Below, one piece after another: positions 1 through 5,348 of a DNA stretch of 6,416 nucleotides (position 1 is the stretch's first letter; each line of letters opens with the position of its first letter). Source of the stretch: Lentisphaeria bacterium (lineage in GTDB: Bacteria > Verrucomicrobiota > Lentisphaeria > Oligosphaerales > Oligosphaeraceae). The stretch is from positions 1 through 6,416 of the forward strand of contig JAQVUB010000157.1 in the NCBI GenBank assembly GCA_028699735.1, in the 5' to 3' direction. Made by a program: the position numbers and the translations under genes. The notes below the pieces were generated by a model. That model was given only the letters and a program-made list of their open reading frames with translations. It was not told where the DNA came from and made no database searches.

Positions 1-350
1 GACGGACACTGTTCCCGAATTAACCCCGCAGGGGCGTGACATACCAGCCCAGGGCAAGCAAGGCCGTTAGGCCGCAGCGACGCCCTGGGTTAGTATCCCC
101 ACCATGAGCAAAACCCTGAAAGGGCGTGACATAATTGTGTTAGATACAGAAAGTACTTTTTACCGTTGCCTTCGATTCACTGCCTTTAAAAAGATGTTAC
201 CTTCTCCATGGATGTTCGTTATGTCACGCCCTTTCAGGGCTTTTGGTTTTTGGCTGATCCTAACCCAGGGCGTCGCTGCGGCCTGATGGCCTTGCTTGCC
301 CTGGGCTGGTATGTCACGCCCCTTCGGGGTTAATTCGGGGACAGGTTCCG
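1..350. repeat. Large imperfect inverted repeat of a structured intergenic unit
   Basis: The left arm (about 12-133) and the reverse complement of the right arm (about 220-341) are nearly identical, except for a divergent patch around 92-112. Weaker similarity continues outward to about 4 and 350. Each arm has the same build. A small hairpin ending in GGGCGTGACATA (22-43 on the left; the loop differs by one base on the right) comes first, then an 8-bp stem CCCAGGGC (48-55) / GCCCTGGG (82-89) enclosing GGCC-GTTA-GGCC. A second small hairpin followed by GGGCGTGACATA (about 113-133) closes the arm. The 86 bp centre (134-219) is AT-rich and shows no gene. Open frames across it just read the repeat. 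I recall similar CCCTGAAAGGGCGTGACAT units scattered in PVC-group genomes, but that is memory, not a search. It could be a REP/BIME-like element mobilised in trans or a structured RNA. The left boundary may lie outside the window. Confidence 0.85.
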
Positions 351-376
351 TCCGTGTTCCGTCCGTGTTCTAAAAC
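346..376. repeat. 11-bp tandem repeat, TTCCGTCCGTG x2 plus partial
   Basis: TTCCGTCCGTG occurs exactly at 346-356 and 357-367, followed by a partial third unit TTC that runs into TAAAAC. It abuts the outer end of the large inverted repeat. Its form (TTCCGT... units ending in an A-rich tail) matches three other short arrays in the window, at 408-432, 1331-1367 and 2669-2704, all oriented the same way. Confidence 0.7.
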
Positions 377-409
377 TTTGGTTGTGGGCACCAGTCCACC
401 CCAAGTTTT
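372..409. other. Hairpin between two tandem arrays
   Basis: AAAACTTTGG (372-381) pairs with CCAAGTTTT (401-409) with one bulged A, and inside it GTGG (384-387) pairs with CCAC (396-399). The hairpin sits exactly between the arrays at 346-376 and 408-432. On the plus strand the descending arm ends in only four T, so it is at best a weak terminator. It may equally be part of the repeat structure. Confidence 0.45.
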
Positions 410-432
410 CCGTGTGTTCCGTGGTAATAAAA
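408..432. repeat. 9-bp tandem repeat of the TTCCGTGTG type
   Basis: TTCCGTGTG (408-416) is followed by TTCCGTGGT (417-425) and an A-rich end (426-432). Read on the minus strand this is ACCACGGAACACACGGAA, a form of the ACACGRA-type intergenic repeat seen again at 1331-1367 and 2669-2704. Confidence 0.6.
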
Positions 433-835
433 CCTTTTTGGACGGGGTCTAACTACGGAAAGTTCAAGCCAATTGGATGGTGAAAACCCCGAAAAATCTC
501 TCCGCAGATTCACAGAACCCATACGCAAATAATATAGGCCTGCTGCAATTCTTTTGCAATCAAAGAAACAAACCCGCCCAAACGAAACTTCCTGATAACC
601 CGGCGTATACCTTTTATGAATTGCTTTGGAGCACCCCCACTGAAAGGGTGCAGTTCCCAAAAGCATTCGACAGCAGAAAATTGAAGATTCCGGATTTCTT
701 TGACTTTGCTGAAAATCCTGCCAAAAAACTCCATTTCAATTATCTGGCCTTGCCCCTTTTTTTCCCCGGAAAAAATGCTGGGAATCCGGCGTCAGATTGC
801 ACAGGCATTGGACCGTCTTCCATAAAACGGCTCGC
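433..835. other. Gene-free stretch of about 400 bases
   Basis: I see no convincing gene here. The open frames on both strands overlap one another, lack ribosome binding sites and give low-complexity translations that resemble no family I know. Two structures are visible: a two-part hairpin at 623-664 (separate entry), and a near-perfect inverted repeat at 758-775, T6-CC-CC-GG-A6. The latter lies about 60 bases beyond the stop of the CYTH gene. It lacks the GC stem and trailing T-run of an intrinsic terminator on either strand. Confidence 0.6.
623..664. other. Two-part hairpin in gene-free region
   Basis: GCTTTGG (623-629) pairs with CCAAAAGC (657-664, one bulged A), and GCACCC (631-636) pairs with GGGTGC (646-651) around a 9-base loop. 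No T-run follows on either strand, so it is not a typical intrinsic terminator. It could be a palindromic repeat or part of an unrecognised RNA. Confidence 0.35.
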
Positions 836-1318
836 TTATGACTGCTTTTTTGAACGCTCCGGAAGGGGGTTTGTTGCGAGGCTTTCGTTGCTGTAGCGCA
901 AATCCTGGCTGACTTCGCGCCCGAGCCAGCCCGGCCGGTCAAATTGGGTTTGTTCATCCGGCAATTCGATTTCAGCGGTAATCAGTCCCTGATTGGCGCC
1001 GTAATACTGATCGACTTCCCAGGTAAATCCCTTCCATGGGATATAATATCGTGTTTTTTCGATGATCCGGTCACAGCAGAATTCACGCAGCATTTCCTCG
1101 GCATCCGCAAGCGGAATTTCATATTCGAATTCCTTGCGGGTGATGCCGTCGGGTTTTCCCTTGATCGTCAGCAATGCCCTGGCATCCTGAATACGCACCC
1201 GCAAGGAATAATCTTCTCCCCTGCAAAAATAGCCCTGACGTATTTCAGCAGAGGGAAAATCAGCTCCCTCCCAGACGGCAGCTTCAACGAGAAATTTTCG
1301 TTCAATCTCAAGCTTCAT
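836..1318 (-). CDS. CYTH-domain protein, probable inorganic triphosphatase
   Basis: A 160-residue protein that matches the short bacterial class of the CYTH (triphosphate tunnel metalloenzyme) family along its whole length. It opens with the hallmark ExExK motif (E4, E6, K8 in MKLEIERKF). The charged pairs that line the tunnel follow in order: R40/R42 (SLRVR), K53/K55 (TIKGK), R61 with E63/E65 (RKEFEYE), K88/R90 (IEKTRYYI), E101/D103 (WEVDQ) and E116/E118 (AEIEL). Such proteins hydrolyse inorganic triphosphate or related phosphoanhydrides in the cytoplasm using divalent metal. The exact substrate cannot be read from the sequence. All expected residues are present, so it should be active. It lies 50 bases downstream of the MraY-like gene on the same strand and is probably co-transcribed with it. 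No Shine-Dalgarno sequence precedes the ATG: the short gap is filled by a tandem repeat and an A/T-rich run. Confidence 0.9.
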   Translation of the reverse strand: MKLEIERKFLVEAAVWEGADFPSAEIRQGYFCRGEDYSLRVRIQDARALLTIKGKPDGITRKEFEYEIPLADAEEMLREFCCDRIIEKTRYYIPWKGFTWEVDQYYGANQGLITAEIELPDEQTQFDRPGWLGREVSQDLRYSNESLATNPLPERSKKQS

Positions 1319-1330
1319 AGAATAAAAAAA

Positions 1331-1367
1331 TTCGTGTCTTTTCGTGTCTTTTCGTTGTTAAAAAAGT
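1331..1367. repeat. 10-bp tandem repeat TTCGTGTCTT between two genes
   Basis: TTCGTGTCTT occurs exactly twice (1331-1340 and 1341-1350) and a third unit, TTCGTTGTTA, runs into an A-rich tail (to about 1365). It fills most of the 50 bp between the MraY-like and CYTH genes. On the minus strand, in the direction of transcription, it reads AACAACGAAAAGACACGAA and onward, ending about a dozen bases before the CYTH start codon where a ribosome site would be expected. Confidence 0.75.
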
Positions 1368-1368
1368 T

Positions 1369-2535
1369 TTAGCGCAGTTTGATGATCAAGATCAGGATCA
1401 ATGGCATCAGCAGTGACTGCAACAGCATGAAGCGCATAACGACCTGCGTCACCGACCAACCCAGATTTTTTCGGCAGTGATCATGCATCGGACAACGCAG
1501 GCGGTGAATCCATCGCACCAGAATCAACTGCCGGGAGACCTCTTCATCTGAAGCAAAATTGGCTGGATTTTTGGGATTGACCATATTGCGCAGGGGCGCA
1601 CGCACATCACAGCCCAGCTTCTTCAACGAGCGCAAAAAACTGAGTTTGAGCAGGCCGATCCCGCCGTCAAAAAGAAGGATGGGTGCCGCCGCCAGATAAA
1701 GGAAGGGGTTGCCGGAGGCCAGTACGCCCAGTCCGATCAGCAATCCCAGGAAGCGGGATCCAGCATCACCCATCAGCACGGCGCTTGGATTGGCATTGTG
1801 CCAGATATATCCGGCCAGCCCACCCGCTGCGGTAAAGATCAGAATGCCCCAGTATGCCCCTTCTGGATTATGCGGTATCAACAGATATTTCGCCAGGGTA
1901 ATATGCCCGGCAATACCATACAGGAAAGCGCCCAGACCGCAGAGTCCCAGCAATGCCAGAGAACCGGCCATTCCGTCAACCCCATCGCTGCAGTTGACCA
2001 CATTGATACTCAACCACAAAAATGCTGTCGCACAGGGCAGATAGTACCAGAATGGCACAAGGAAACCACCCCCGGCCTGGCTGCCTTTGAACAGTGGCAG
2101 CCAGATAACTGCATCCTGGCCTTTGCAAAGGATGGCCGCCGCGATCAACGCGATAAGCGCATCCCAGAGCCCTTTCTTTAGCTCGCTCCAGCTCACTTCG
2201 CTGGCATCATCGAGAAATCCGGTCAGCATCGAGACCAGCAAACATCCTGTGATTCCCCAGAGTTTCCAGGAAGGCGGCAGCACCAGCGCAAGGCAGCCAA
2301 GGCAGAGCAGAACGAAGATGATGCCGGCACCCGTAGGCTTCCCTTTGGCCTCCTCCGAGTTCTTGACAAAGGGCTTGCCTTGATCCCGGGGCAGAAACTG
2401 CCACAGACGTGGCAGCAGAAAAAAGGCCAGAAAGGCACACAGACCCGCACCCAGGCAGATCAGAGTCAGATGGGATTCAAATAAGCGGAAAGGACCCCAG
2501 AACCGGGTCAGCCAGGGAGCAAGGTAAGGAAGCAT
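1369..2535 (-). CDS. Divergent MraY-type phospho-sugar polyprenyl-phosphate transferase
   Basis: An integral membrane protein of 388 residues with about ten hydrophobic segments (near 22-42, 71-87, 92-109, 123-137, 163-181, 189-210, 229-246, 262-275, 278-297, 369-386). The ATG at 2535 is preferred because GAGAGAG lies about 7 bases upstream. A TTG at 2556 would add seven residues. The motifs are those of the PNPT superfamily: DD at 109-110; NVVNCSDGVDG with N178, N181, D184 and D187; MGDAGS with D257; and a C-terminal block MHDH...GWSVTQVVMRF whose W..xxVVxRF part is typical of MraY rather than WecA. MraY moves phospho-MurNAc-pentapeptide onto undecaprenyl phosphate to make lipid I. Several normally fixed positions differ: DDxxK has E113 for Lys, HHH is HDH (351-353), and PTMGG is PTGAG (67-71). 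It may be a lineage-specific MraY or a paralogue with another substrate, so no gene symbol is given. Confidence 0.82.
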   Translation of the reverse strand: MLPYLAPWLTRFWGPFRLFESHLTLICLGAGLCAFLAFFLLPRLWQFLPRDQGKPFVKNSEEAKGKPTGAGIIFVLLCLGCLALVLPPSWKLWGITGCLLVSMLTGFLDDASEVSWSELKKGLWDALIALIAAAILCKGQDAVIWLPLFKGSQAGGGFLVPFWYYLPCATAFLWLSINVVNCSDGVDGMAGSLALLGLCGLGAFLYGIAGHITLAKYLLIPHNPEGAYWGILIFTAAGGLAGYIWHNANPSAVLMGDAGSRFLGLLIGLGVLASGNPFLYLAAAPILLFDGGIGLLKLSFLRSLKKLGCDVRAPLRNMVNPKNPANFASDEEVSRQLILVRWIHRLRCPMHDHCRKNLGWSVTQVVMRFMLLQSLLMPLILILIIKLR

Positions 2536-2609
2536 AATTTCTCTCTCGGAAGGCAATCAATTCTTTGCAAAATAATACGGCTGTGAACGCACAACCGGGC
2601 TGAACCATT

Positions 2610-2637
2610 ACTATAAAGCCCAGACTCTTTTTTTGAA
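2610..2637 (-). promoter_or_regulatory. Possible sigma70-type promoter for the MraY-like gene
   Basis: On the minus strand TTCAAA (2637-2632) and TATAGT (2615-2610) are 16 bases apart, matching four of six and five of six consensus positions. This would start transcription about 65-70 bases before the ATG at 2535. It is a weak match and was chosen partly for its position. Promoter consensus in this lineage is uncertain. Confidence 0.27.
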
Positions 2638-2668
2638 ATCCCAATACATGCATCGTTCGTCCAATTTT

Positions 2669-2704
2669 TTCGAGTCATTTCGTGTTTTTCGTTGTAAAAA
2701 AAAA
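2669..2704. repeat. Tandem TTCGTGT-type array with A-rich tail
   Basis: Units TTCGAGTCAT (2669-2678), TTCGTGTTT (2679-2687) and TTCGTTGTA (2688-2696) lead into a run of A. The last unit, TTCGTTGT-A-rich, is the same terminal unit as in the array at 1331-1367, so the two share a consensus and orientation although the first unit has decayed. Confidence 0.65.
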
Positions 2705-2713
2705 GCATACCGA

Positions 2714-2749
2714 GGTATTTCGTTCTTCGCTTTGCTGATACGAAATACC
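2714..2749. repeat. Perfect 10-bp inverted repeat, 16-base loop
   Basis: GGTATTTCGT (2714-2723) and ACGAAATACC (2740-2749) are exact reverse complements. On the minus strand the hairpin is followed, after nine bases, by a run of nine T, so a weak minus-strand terminator is possible. No gene ends there, however. An operator for the divergent promoters or an extension of the neighbouring repeat array is equally possible. Confidence 0.5.
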
Positions 2750-2818
2750 ATTTGCAGAATATGATATCAGCGGACATATTAAGCCTTAACCTCGGCACCC
2801 TGCCTATCCCCCCAACAA

Positions 2819-2853
2819 CTTACCGTTTACCATTTACAACATACAATTTATTG
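2819..2853. repeat. Degenerate 7-bp-period repeat upstream of the URO-D operon
   Basis: Five consecutive heptads, CTTACCG, TTTACCA, TTTACAA, CATACAA and TTTATTG, follow a YWTACMR pattern that decays toward the 3' end. They finish three bases before the AAGAGG ribosome site of the first URO-D gene. The array contains TACAAT (2842-2847), five of six matches to a -10 box but without a good -35, so it may also carry the operon promoter. I recall similar TTTACCR heptads as intergenic repeats in environmental genomes; this was not checked. Confidence 0.5.
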
Positions 2854-2868
2854 TGAAGAGGCTTTGCA

Positions 2869-3954
2869 ATGTCCAAATTAACTGGGAGAGAACGAATTTC
2901 GCGCCAGCTCAAACACCTCCCGGTTGACCGTATCGGGGCCTTTGAAGCTTTCTGGCAATATACCATGCGCAACTGGGAGCAACAGGGCAAGGTGCCGCCT
3001 AACAGCTGCCCATTGGAGCACTTCGGCTTGGACATTCAGCTCTGTGCCCCCTGCAATATGCGAATTCACCCCCTTTCGGAAGATCAGCTGGTCAGCGAAG
3101 ATGAGGATACAGTCACCTTGCTTGATGGCAACGGAGCTACTTTGCGCCGGCATAAAAAGCATGATTCGACCCCCGAGCATCTTGCTTTTGCGATCAAAGA
3201 GCGCGAGCAGTGGCTGGAACTGGCCAAGCCTTTCCTGACTGCCGATGCGGCAACTCGTCTGAACAGAAATGCCTACCGGGACGCCCGGCAACAGGCTGCC
3301 GAAAAAGGGCGTTTTTTCTGCTGGGCCGGGGTCAATGTCTTTGAGCTGATGCATCCGATCTGCGGACATGAGAACATGTTGATGGGCATGGCACTGGATC
3401 CGGATTGGATCCGCGATATGGTCAATACCTATTCGGAATTGATCCTGCAGCTGCAACAGGAGCTGTTTGCGACGGAGGGGCAACCGGATGGTATCTGGTA
3501 TTGGGAGGACATGGGCTTCCGTGGACGTCCGTTCATGTCACCGGACATGTATCGGGAGCTAATCATGCCTGCGCATCAAAAAACCATCGCCTATGCGCAT
3601 TCACTGGGGTTGCCGGTCATCATGCACTCCTGCGGTTTTGTCGAACCCCTGCTGCCGCAAATGGTGGAAGCCGGAATTGATGCTCTGCAGGCGATCGAAG
3701 TCAAGGCGGGCATGGATCTGCTGCGCATCGATCAGCAGTTCGGTGAAAAAATCGCCTTGATTGGCGGCCTGGATGTTCGCCCGATTGCCAATAATGACCT
3801 CCCGGGAATCAAAAGGGAACTGGAAAACAAAATCCCTATCGTCAAGAAACACCGCGGCTTTATCCTGCATTCTGATCACTCCATCCCGGAATCCACGGAA
3901 TATGAGACGTACCTCTATTTCAAGGAAACCGGCCTGAAACTGGGAACATACTAA
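2869..3954 (+). CDS. URO-D superfamily (COG0407-type) methyltransferase-like protein
   Basis: A 361-residue cytosolic protein of the uroporphyrinogen decarboxylase superfamily, a TIM-barrel fold shared by heme UROD and by corrinoid methyltransferases such as MtaA and CmuA. The arginine-rich N-terminal RQAGR motif of heme UROD is absent, which argues for the methyltransferase side. The strand-end motif MHSCG (H253, C255) followed by EPLLPQMVEAGIDALQAIE corresponds to the H-x-C zinc site of MtaA-like enzymes. Where MtaA has a third Cys ligand, this protein has FILHSDHSIPE (H334, D336, H337), a form I recall from many uncharacterised members. The start is well supported by AAGAGG seven bases before the ATG. 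The gene is separated from the next, related one by a single base, so the two are translationally coupled. The likely role is methyl transfer to or from a cobamide. The substrate is not known, and a heme role is unlikely but not excluded. Confidence 0.85.
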   Translation: MSKLTGRERISRQLKHLPVDRIGAFEAFWQYTMRNWEQQGKVPPNSCPLEHFGLDIQLCAPCNMRIHPLSEDQLVSEDEDTVTLLDGNGATLRRHKKHDSTPEHLAFAIKEREQWLELAKPFLTADAATRLNRNAYRDARQQAAEKGRFFCWAGVNVFELMHPICGHENMLMGMALDPDWIRDMVNTYSELILQLQQELFATEGQPDGIWYWEDMGFRGRPFMSPDMYRELIMPAHQKTIAYAHSLGLPVIMHSCGFVEPLLPQMVEAGIDALQAIEVKAGMDLLRIDQQFGEKIALIGGLDVRPIANNDLPGIKRELENKIPIVKKHRGFILHSDHSIPESTEYETYLYFKETGLKLGTY

Positions 3955-3955
3955 A

Positions 3956-4957
3956 ATGTCAAATCAACCCCTGATCCTGGATTTTCTGAACGGGACAAGA
4001 CCGGATACGCTTCCCTTCATGCCGATCTTCATGCGCTTTGCCGCACGCTTCAGTAAAGTACCCTACCGGGATTTCTGCCTGGATACGGAAGCCCACTGCC
4101 TGGCCAATCGGAAGACTGCGGAAGCCTTTTCCTCGGACTGGGTCAATGTGATGAGTGATCCCTATGCCGAAAGCGAAGTCTTCGGAGCAAAAATCCATTA
4201 TCCCGAAGACGGCCTGCCGCAGGAATCCGGACATGCCCTGGTGGAGCTGGATGCGTTCCCAGATCGCAGTCCTGCCGAGTTTCTGGCGAGCGCCCGGATT
4301 GCCGCCCGGATTGAACAGATTGCATTTTTCCGCCGGAACAATCCAGGGAATCTGCTGATTTGCGGCTGGGTCGAAGGCCCTCTGGCTGAATATTGCGATC
4401 TGCGGGGCATGAGCGATGCCTTTCTCGATCTCTATGATCAGCCGGAAAACGTGCATGCAATCATTGACAAAACGATGAACCTGGCTCTGCTTTTTGTCGA
4501 AAAACAAATTCAGGCCGGTGCGCATTGCATTGGCATCGGAGACGCAGCCTGTTCACAGTGCGGTTTGGAGTTTTACCGCGAATTCGCTTTCCAATGGGAA
4601 AAAAAGCTGGTGGAACAGATTCACCAGCTCGGCGCCATTGCCAAACTGCATATCTGCGGCAATACCACGGCAATTTTGCCGGATATGATCGCCACCGGCG
4701 CCGACATCGTCGATATCGATCACCTGGTCACTGATATGACCCCTTTCGTACCTTTACTGGCTCCACACCAGAAACTTTGCGGCAACCTTGATCCAGTCGG
4801 AATTATCCAGAATATGCAAGCGGAACAGATCAAAGCCGCCGCTGCAAAAGCTCTGACCCAGGCACCTGGAAAGCTGATTCTCTCCGGCGGTTGTGAAATC
4901 ACCCCCGATACCCCGCCGGAAAATATTCTTGCCCTGGCGGAACTGGCGCAACGATGA
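3956..4957 (+). CDS. MtaA/CmuA-type URO-D superfamily methyltransferase with Cys-His zinc site
   Basis: A 333-residue second member of the superfamily, about 30 residues shorter than its upstream partner and clearly divergent from it. It carries the complete zinc site of methylcobamide:thiol methyltransferases: H232 and C234 in LHICGNT, and C313 in LSGGCEITPDTPPEN. GDAACSQC (186-197) lies in the barrel interior and CGNLDP (275-280) marks the following strand. In MtaA-type enzymes the zinc activates a thiol that accepts or donates the methyl of a methyl-corrinoid. The start codon lies one base after the previous stop, with GGGA about ten bases upstream, so expression depends on coupling to the first gene. 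The stop TGA (4955-4957) overlaps an ATG that was the ancestral start of the RACo-like gene before an element inserted six bases after the stop. The thiol partner (CoM or another) cannot be inferred. Confidence 0.88.
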   Translation: MSNQPLILDFLNGTRPDTLPFMPIFMRFAARFSKVPYRDFCLDTEAHCLANRKTAEAFSSDWVNVMSDPYAESEVFGAKIHYPEDGLPQESGHALVELDAFPDRSPAEFLASARIAARIEQIAFFRRNNPGNLLICGWVEGPLAEYCDLRGMSDAFLDLYDQPENVHAIIDKTMNLALLFVEKQIQAGAHCIGIGDAACSQCGLEFYREFAFQWEKKLVEQIHQLGAIAKLHICGNTTAILPDMIATGADIVDIDHLVTDMTPFVPLLAPHQKLCGNLDPVGIIQNMQAEQIKAAAAKALTQAPGKLILSGGCEITPDTPPENILALAELAQR

Positions 4958-4963
4958 AGTCTA
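4954..4963. repeat. Target-site duplication, left copy (ATGAAGTCTA)
   Basis: ATGAAGTCTA immediately precedes the left terminal inverted repeat and is identical to 5339-5348. It overlaps the stop of the second URO-D gene and contains a vestigial ATG in the frame that the RACo-like gene would have used. Confidence 0.82.
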
Positions 4964-4988
4964 CAGGGCGTTTGCATTAAAACATTGG

Positions 4989-5009
4989 TCTTGTTGGAAA
5001 TAAACAAGA
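4989..5009. other. 7-bp hairpin near the left end of the element
   Basis: TCTTGTT (4989-4995) and AACAAGA (5003-5009) are perfect reverse complements with a 7-base loop. The trailing sequence GTTGTTGCCTTTT is only mildly T-rich, so it would be a poor terminator for the upstream URO-D operon. It could be a subterminal transposase-binding structure. Confidence 0.4.
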
Positions 5010-5089
5010 GTTGTTGCCTTTTCTGTATCGCACGAGAAACGAAAACGATAGACTTGTCATAAATAGTCACTGCTTGTCAGTCATCCCTG

Positions 5090-5103
5090 CTCGCGCGCGC
5101 GAG
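5090..5103. other. Perfect CG palindrome CTCGCGCGCGCGAG
   Basis: A 14-base self-complementary sequence of alternating CG, flanked by CCC upstream and GGG downstream, which extends the possible hairpin. Such tracts can adopt Z-DNA or cruciform structure. It lies in the interior of the inserted element. Confidence 0.6.
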
Positions 5104-5120
5104 GGGTATGGTCAGCCCCC

Positions 5121-5136
5121 GGTGGGTGGGGAGGGG
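5121..5136 (+). other. G-rich tract with G-quadruplex potential
   Basis: GGTGGGTGGGGAGGGG has four G-runs separated by single bases. The first run has only two G, so a two-tetrad quadruplex, or a three-tetrad one with a vacancy, is possible. It is in the inserted element, on the coding strand upstream of the RACo-like gene. Confidence 0.45.
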
Positions 5137-5324
5137 AGTCGTCTGAACCACGTCGAAAAAATAGTGCTGCAAAAGCGGGTTTGCAAGAAGAATCATAGAA
5201 AGTCATACAGAAACATGCTCATTCATGAAAGTCATCCGAATTCCTATTCACAACGAGGGGATTGTATCTGGAAAGTTCATGGGGGGGGCAAGATGTGAGG
5301 CATTTTCTGTTGCGGGGAAAAAGA

Positions 5325-5339
5325 ATGAAAACGCCATGA
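5325..5339 (+). other. Possible four-codon leader ORF (MKTP) at the element's right end
   Basis: GCGGGG (5312-5317) lies seven bases before ATG 5325-5327, the best ribosome site near the RACo-like gene, but this ATG is in a different frame. It reads M-K-T-P and stops at TGA 5337-5339, overlapping the in-frame ATGs at 5336 and 5339. Termination here could feed reinitiation on the RACo-like gene. It arises from the right inverted repeat and may be fortuitous. Confidence 0.25.
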
Positions 5340-5348
5340 TGAAGTCTA
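5339..5348. repeat. Target-site duplication, right copy (ATGAAGTCTA)
   Basis: Identical to 4954-4963 and directly after the right terminal inverted repeat. It carries the retained ATG of the RACo-like gene. Confidence 0.82.

Larger units (their letters stand above)
2536..2868. other. Divergent intergenic region, about 330 bases
   Basis: This gap separates the minus-strand MraY-like gene from the plus-strand URO-D operon, so it should hold both promoters. Contents: a possible minus-strand promoter (2610-2637), a tandem array of the TTCGTGT type (2669-2704), a 10-bp inverted repeat (2714-2749) and a 7-bp-period repeat (2819-2853) just before the URO-D ribosome site. The minus-strand open frame here reads through the repeats and has no family resemblance. 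Confidence 0.6.
4964..5338. mobile_element. MITE-like non-autonomous insertion, 375 bp
   Basis: The ends are CAGGGCGTTTGCATT (4964-4978) and, read inverted from the right end (5338-5324), CATGGCGTTTTCATT: 13 of 15 bases match. Directly outside them is a 10-bp direct duplication, ATGAAGTCTA (4954-4963 and 5339-5348). Deleting the element plus one duplication rejoins the flanking genes with an ATGA overlap, independent support for an insertion. No transposase is encoded. The one open frame inside (5011-5298, TTG start) has no recognisable domain. Terminal CA and a 10-bp duplication are features I associate with some IS4-family groups (IS231/ISH8/IS4Sa-like), so an element of that kind may have mobilised it; this is tentative. 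Inside are a 7-bp hairpin near the left end (4989-5009), a 14-bp CG palindrome (5090-5103), a G-rich tract (5121-5136) and a G8 run (5281-5288). Confidence 0.82.

Noticed and set aside
104..286. A 60-codon open frame on the plus strand
   Set aside because: It reads through both arms of the inverted repeat and its translation is set by the repeat. It has no ribosome site and no family resemblance.
1..376. A CRISPR array
   Set aside because: The repeats are inverted or directly contiguous with no regular unique spacers, and no cas gene is present.
758..775. Inverted repeat T6-CCCCGG-A6 as terminator of the CYTH gene
   Set aside because: The stem is almost all A/T with a minimal loop and no following T-run on the minus strand, so it does not fit an intrinsic terminator.
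370..896. Open frames on both strands (477-896 plus, 370-666 and 510-734 minus)
   Set aside because: They overlap each other and the CYTH gene, use low-complexity residues, lack ribosome sites and show no domain.
2508..2798. A 96-codon minus-strand open frame upstream of the MraY-like gene
   Set aside because: It overlaps the start of the MraY-like gene in another frame and translates the repeat array and inverted repeat.
5011..5298. A 95-codon open frame inside the inserted element
   Set aside because: It has a TTG start without a ribosome site, crosses the CG palindrome and G-rich tract, and resembles neither a transposase nor any known domain.
4958..5338. A cobalamin riboswitch controlling the RACo-like gene
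   Set aside because: Corrinoid context made it worth looking for, but I found no B12-box-like sequence, and the region is better explained as an insertion.
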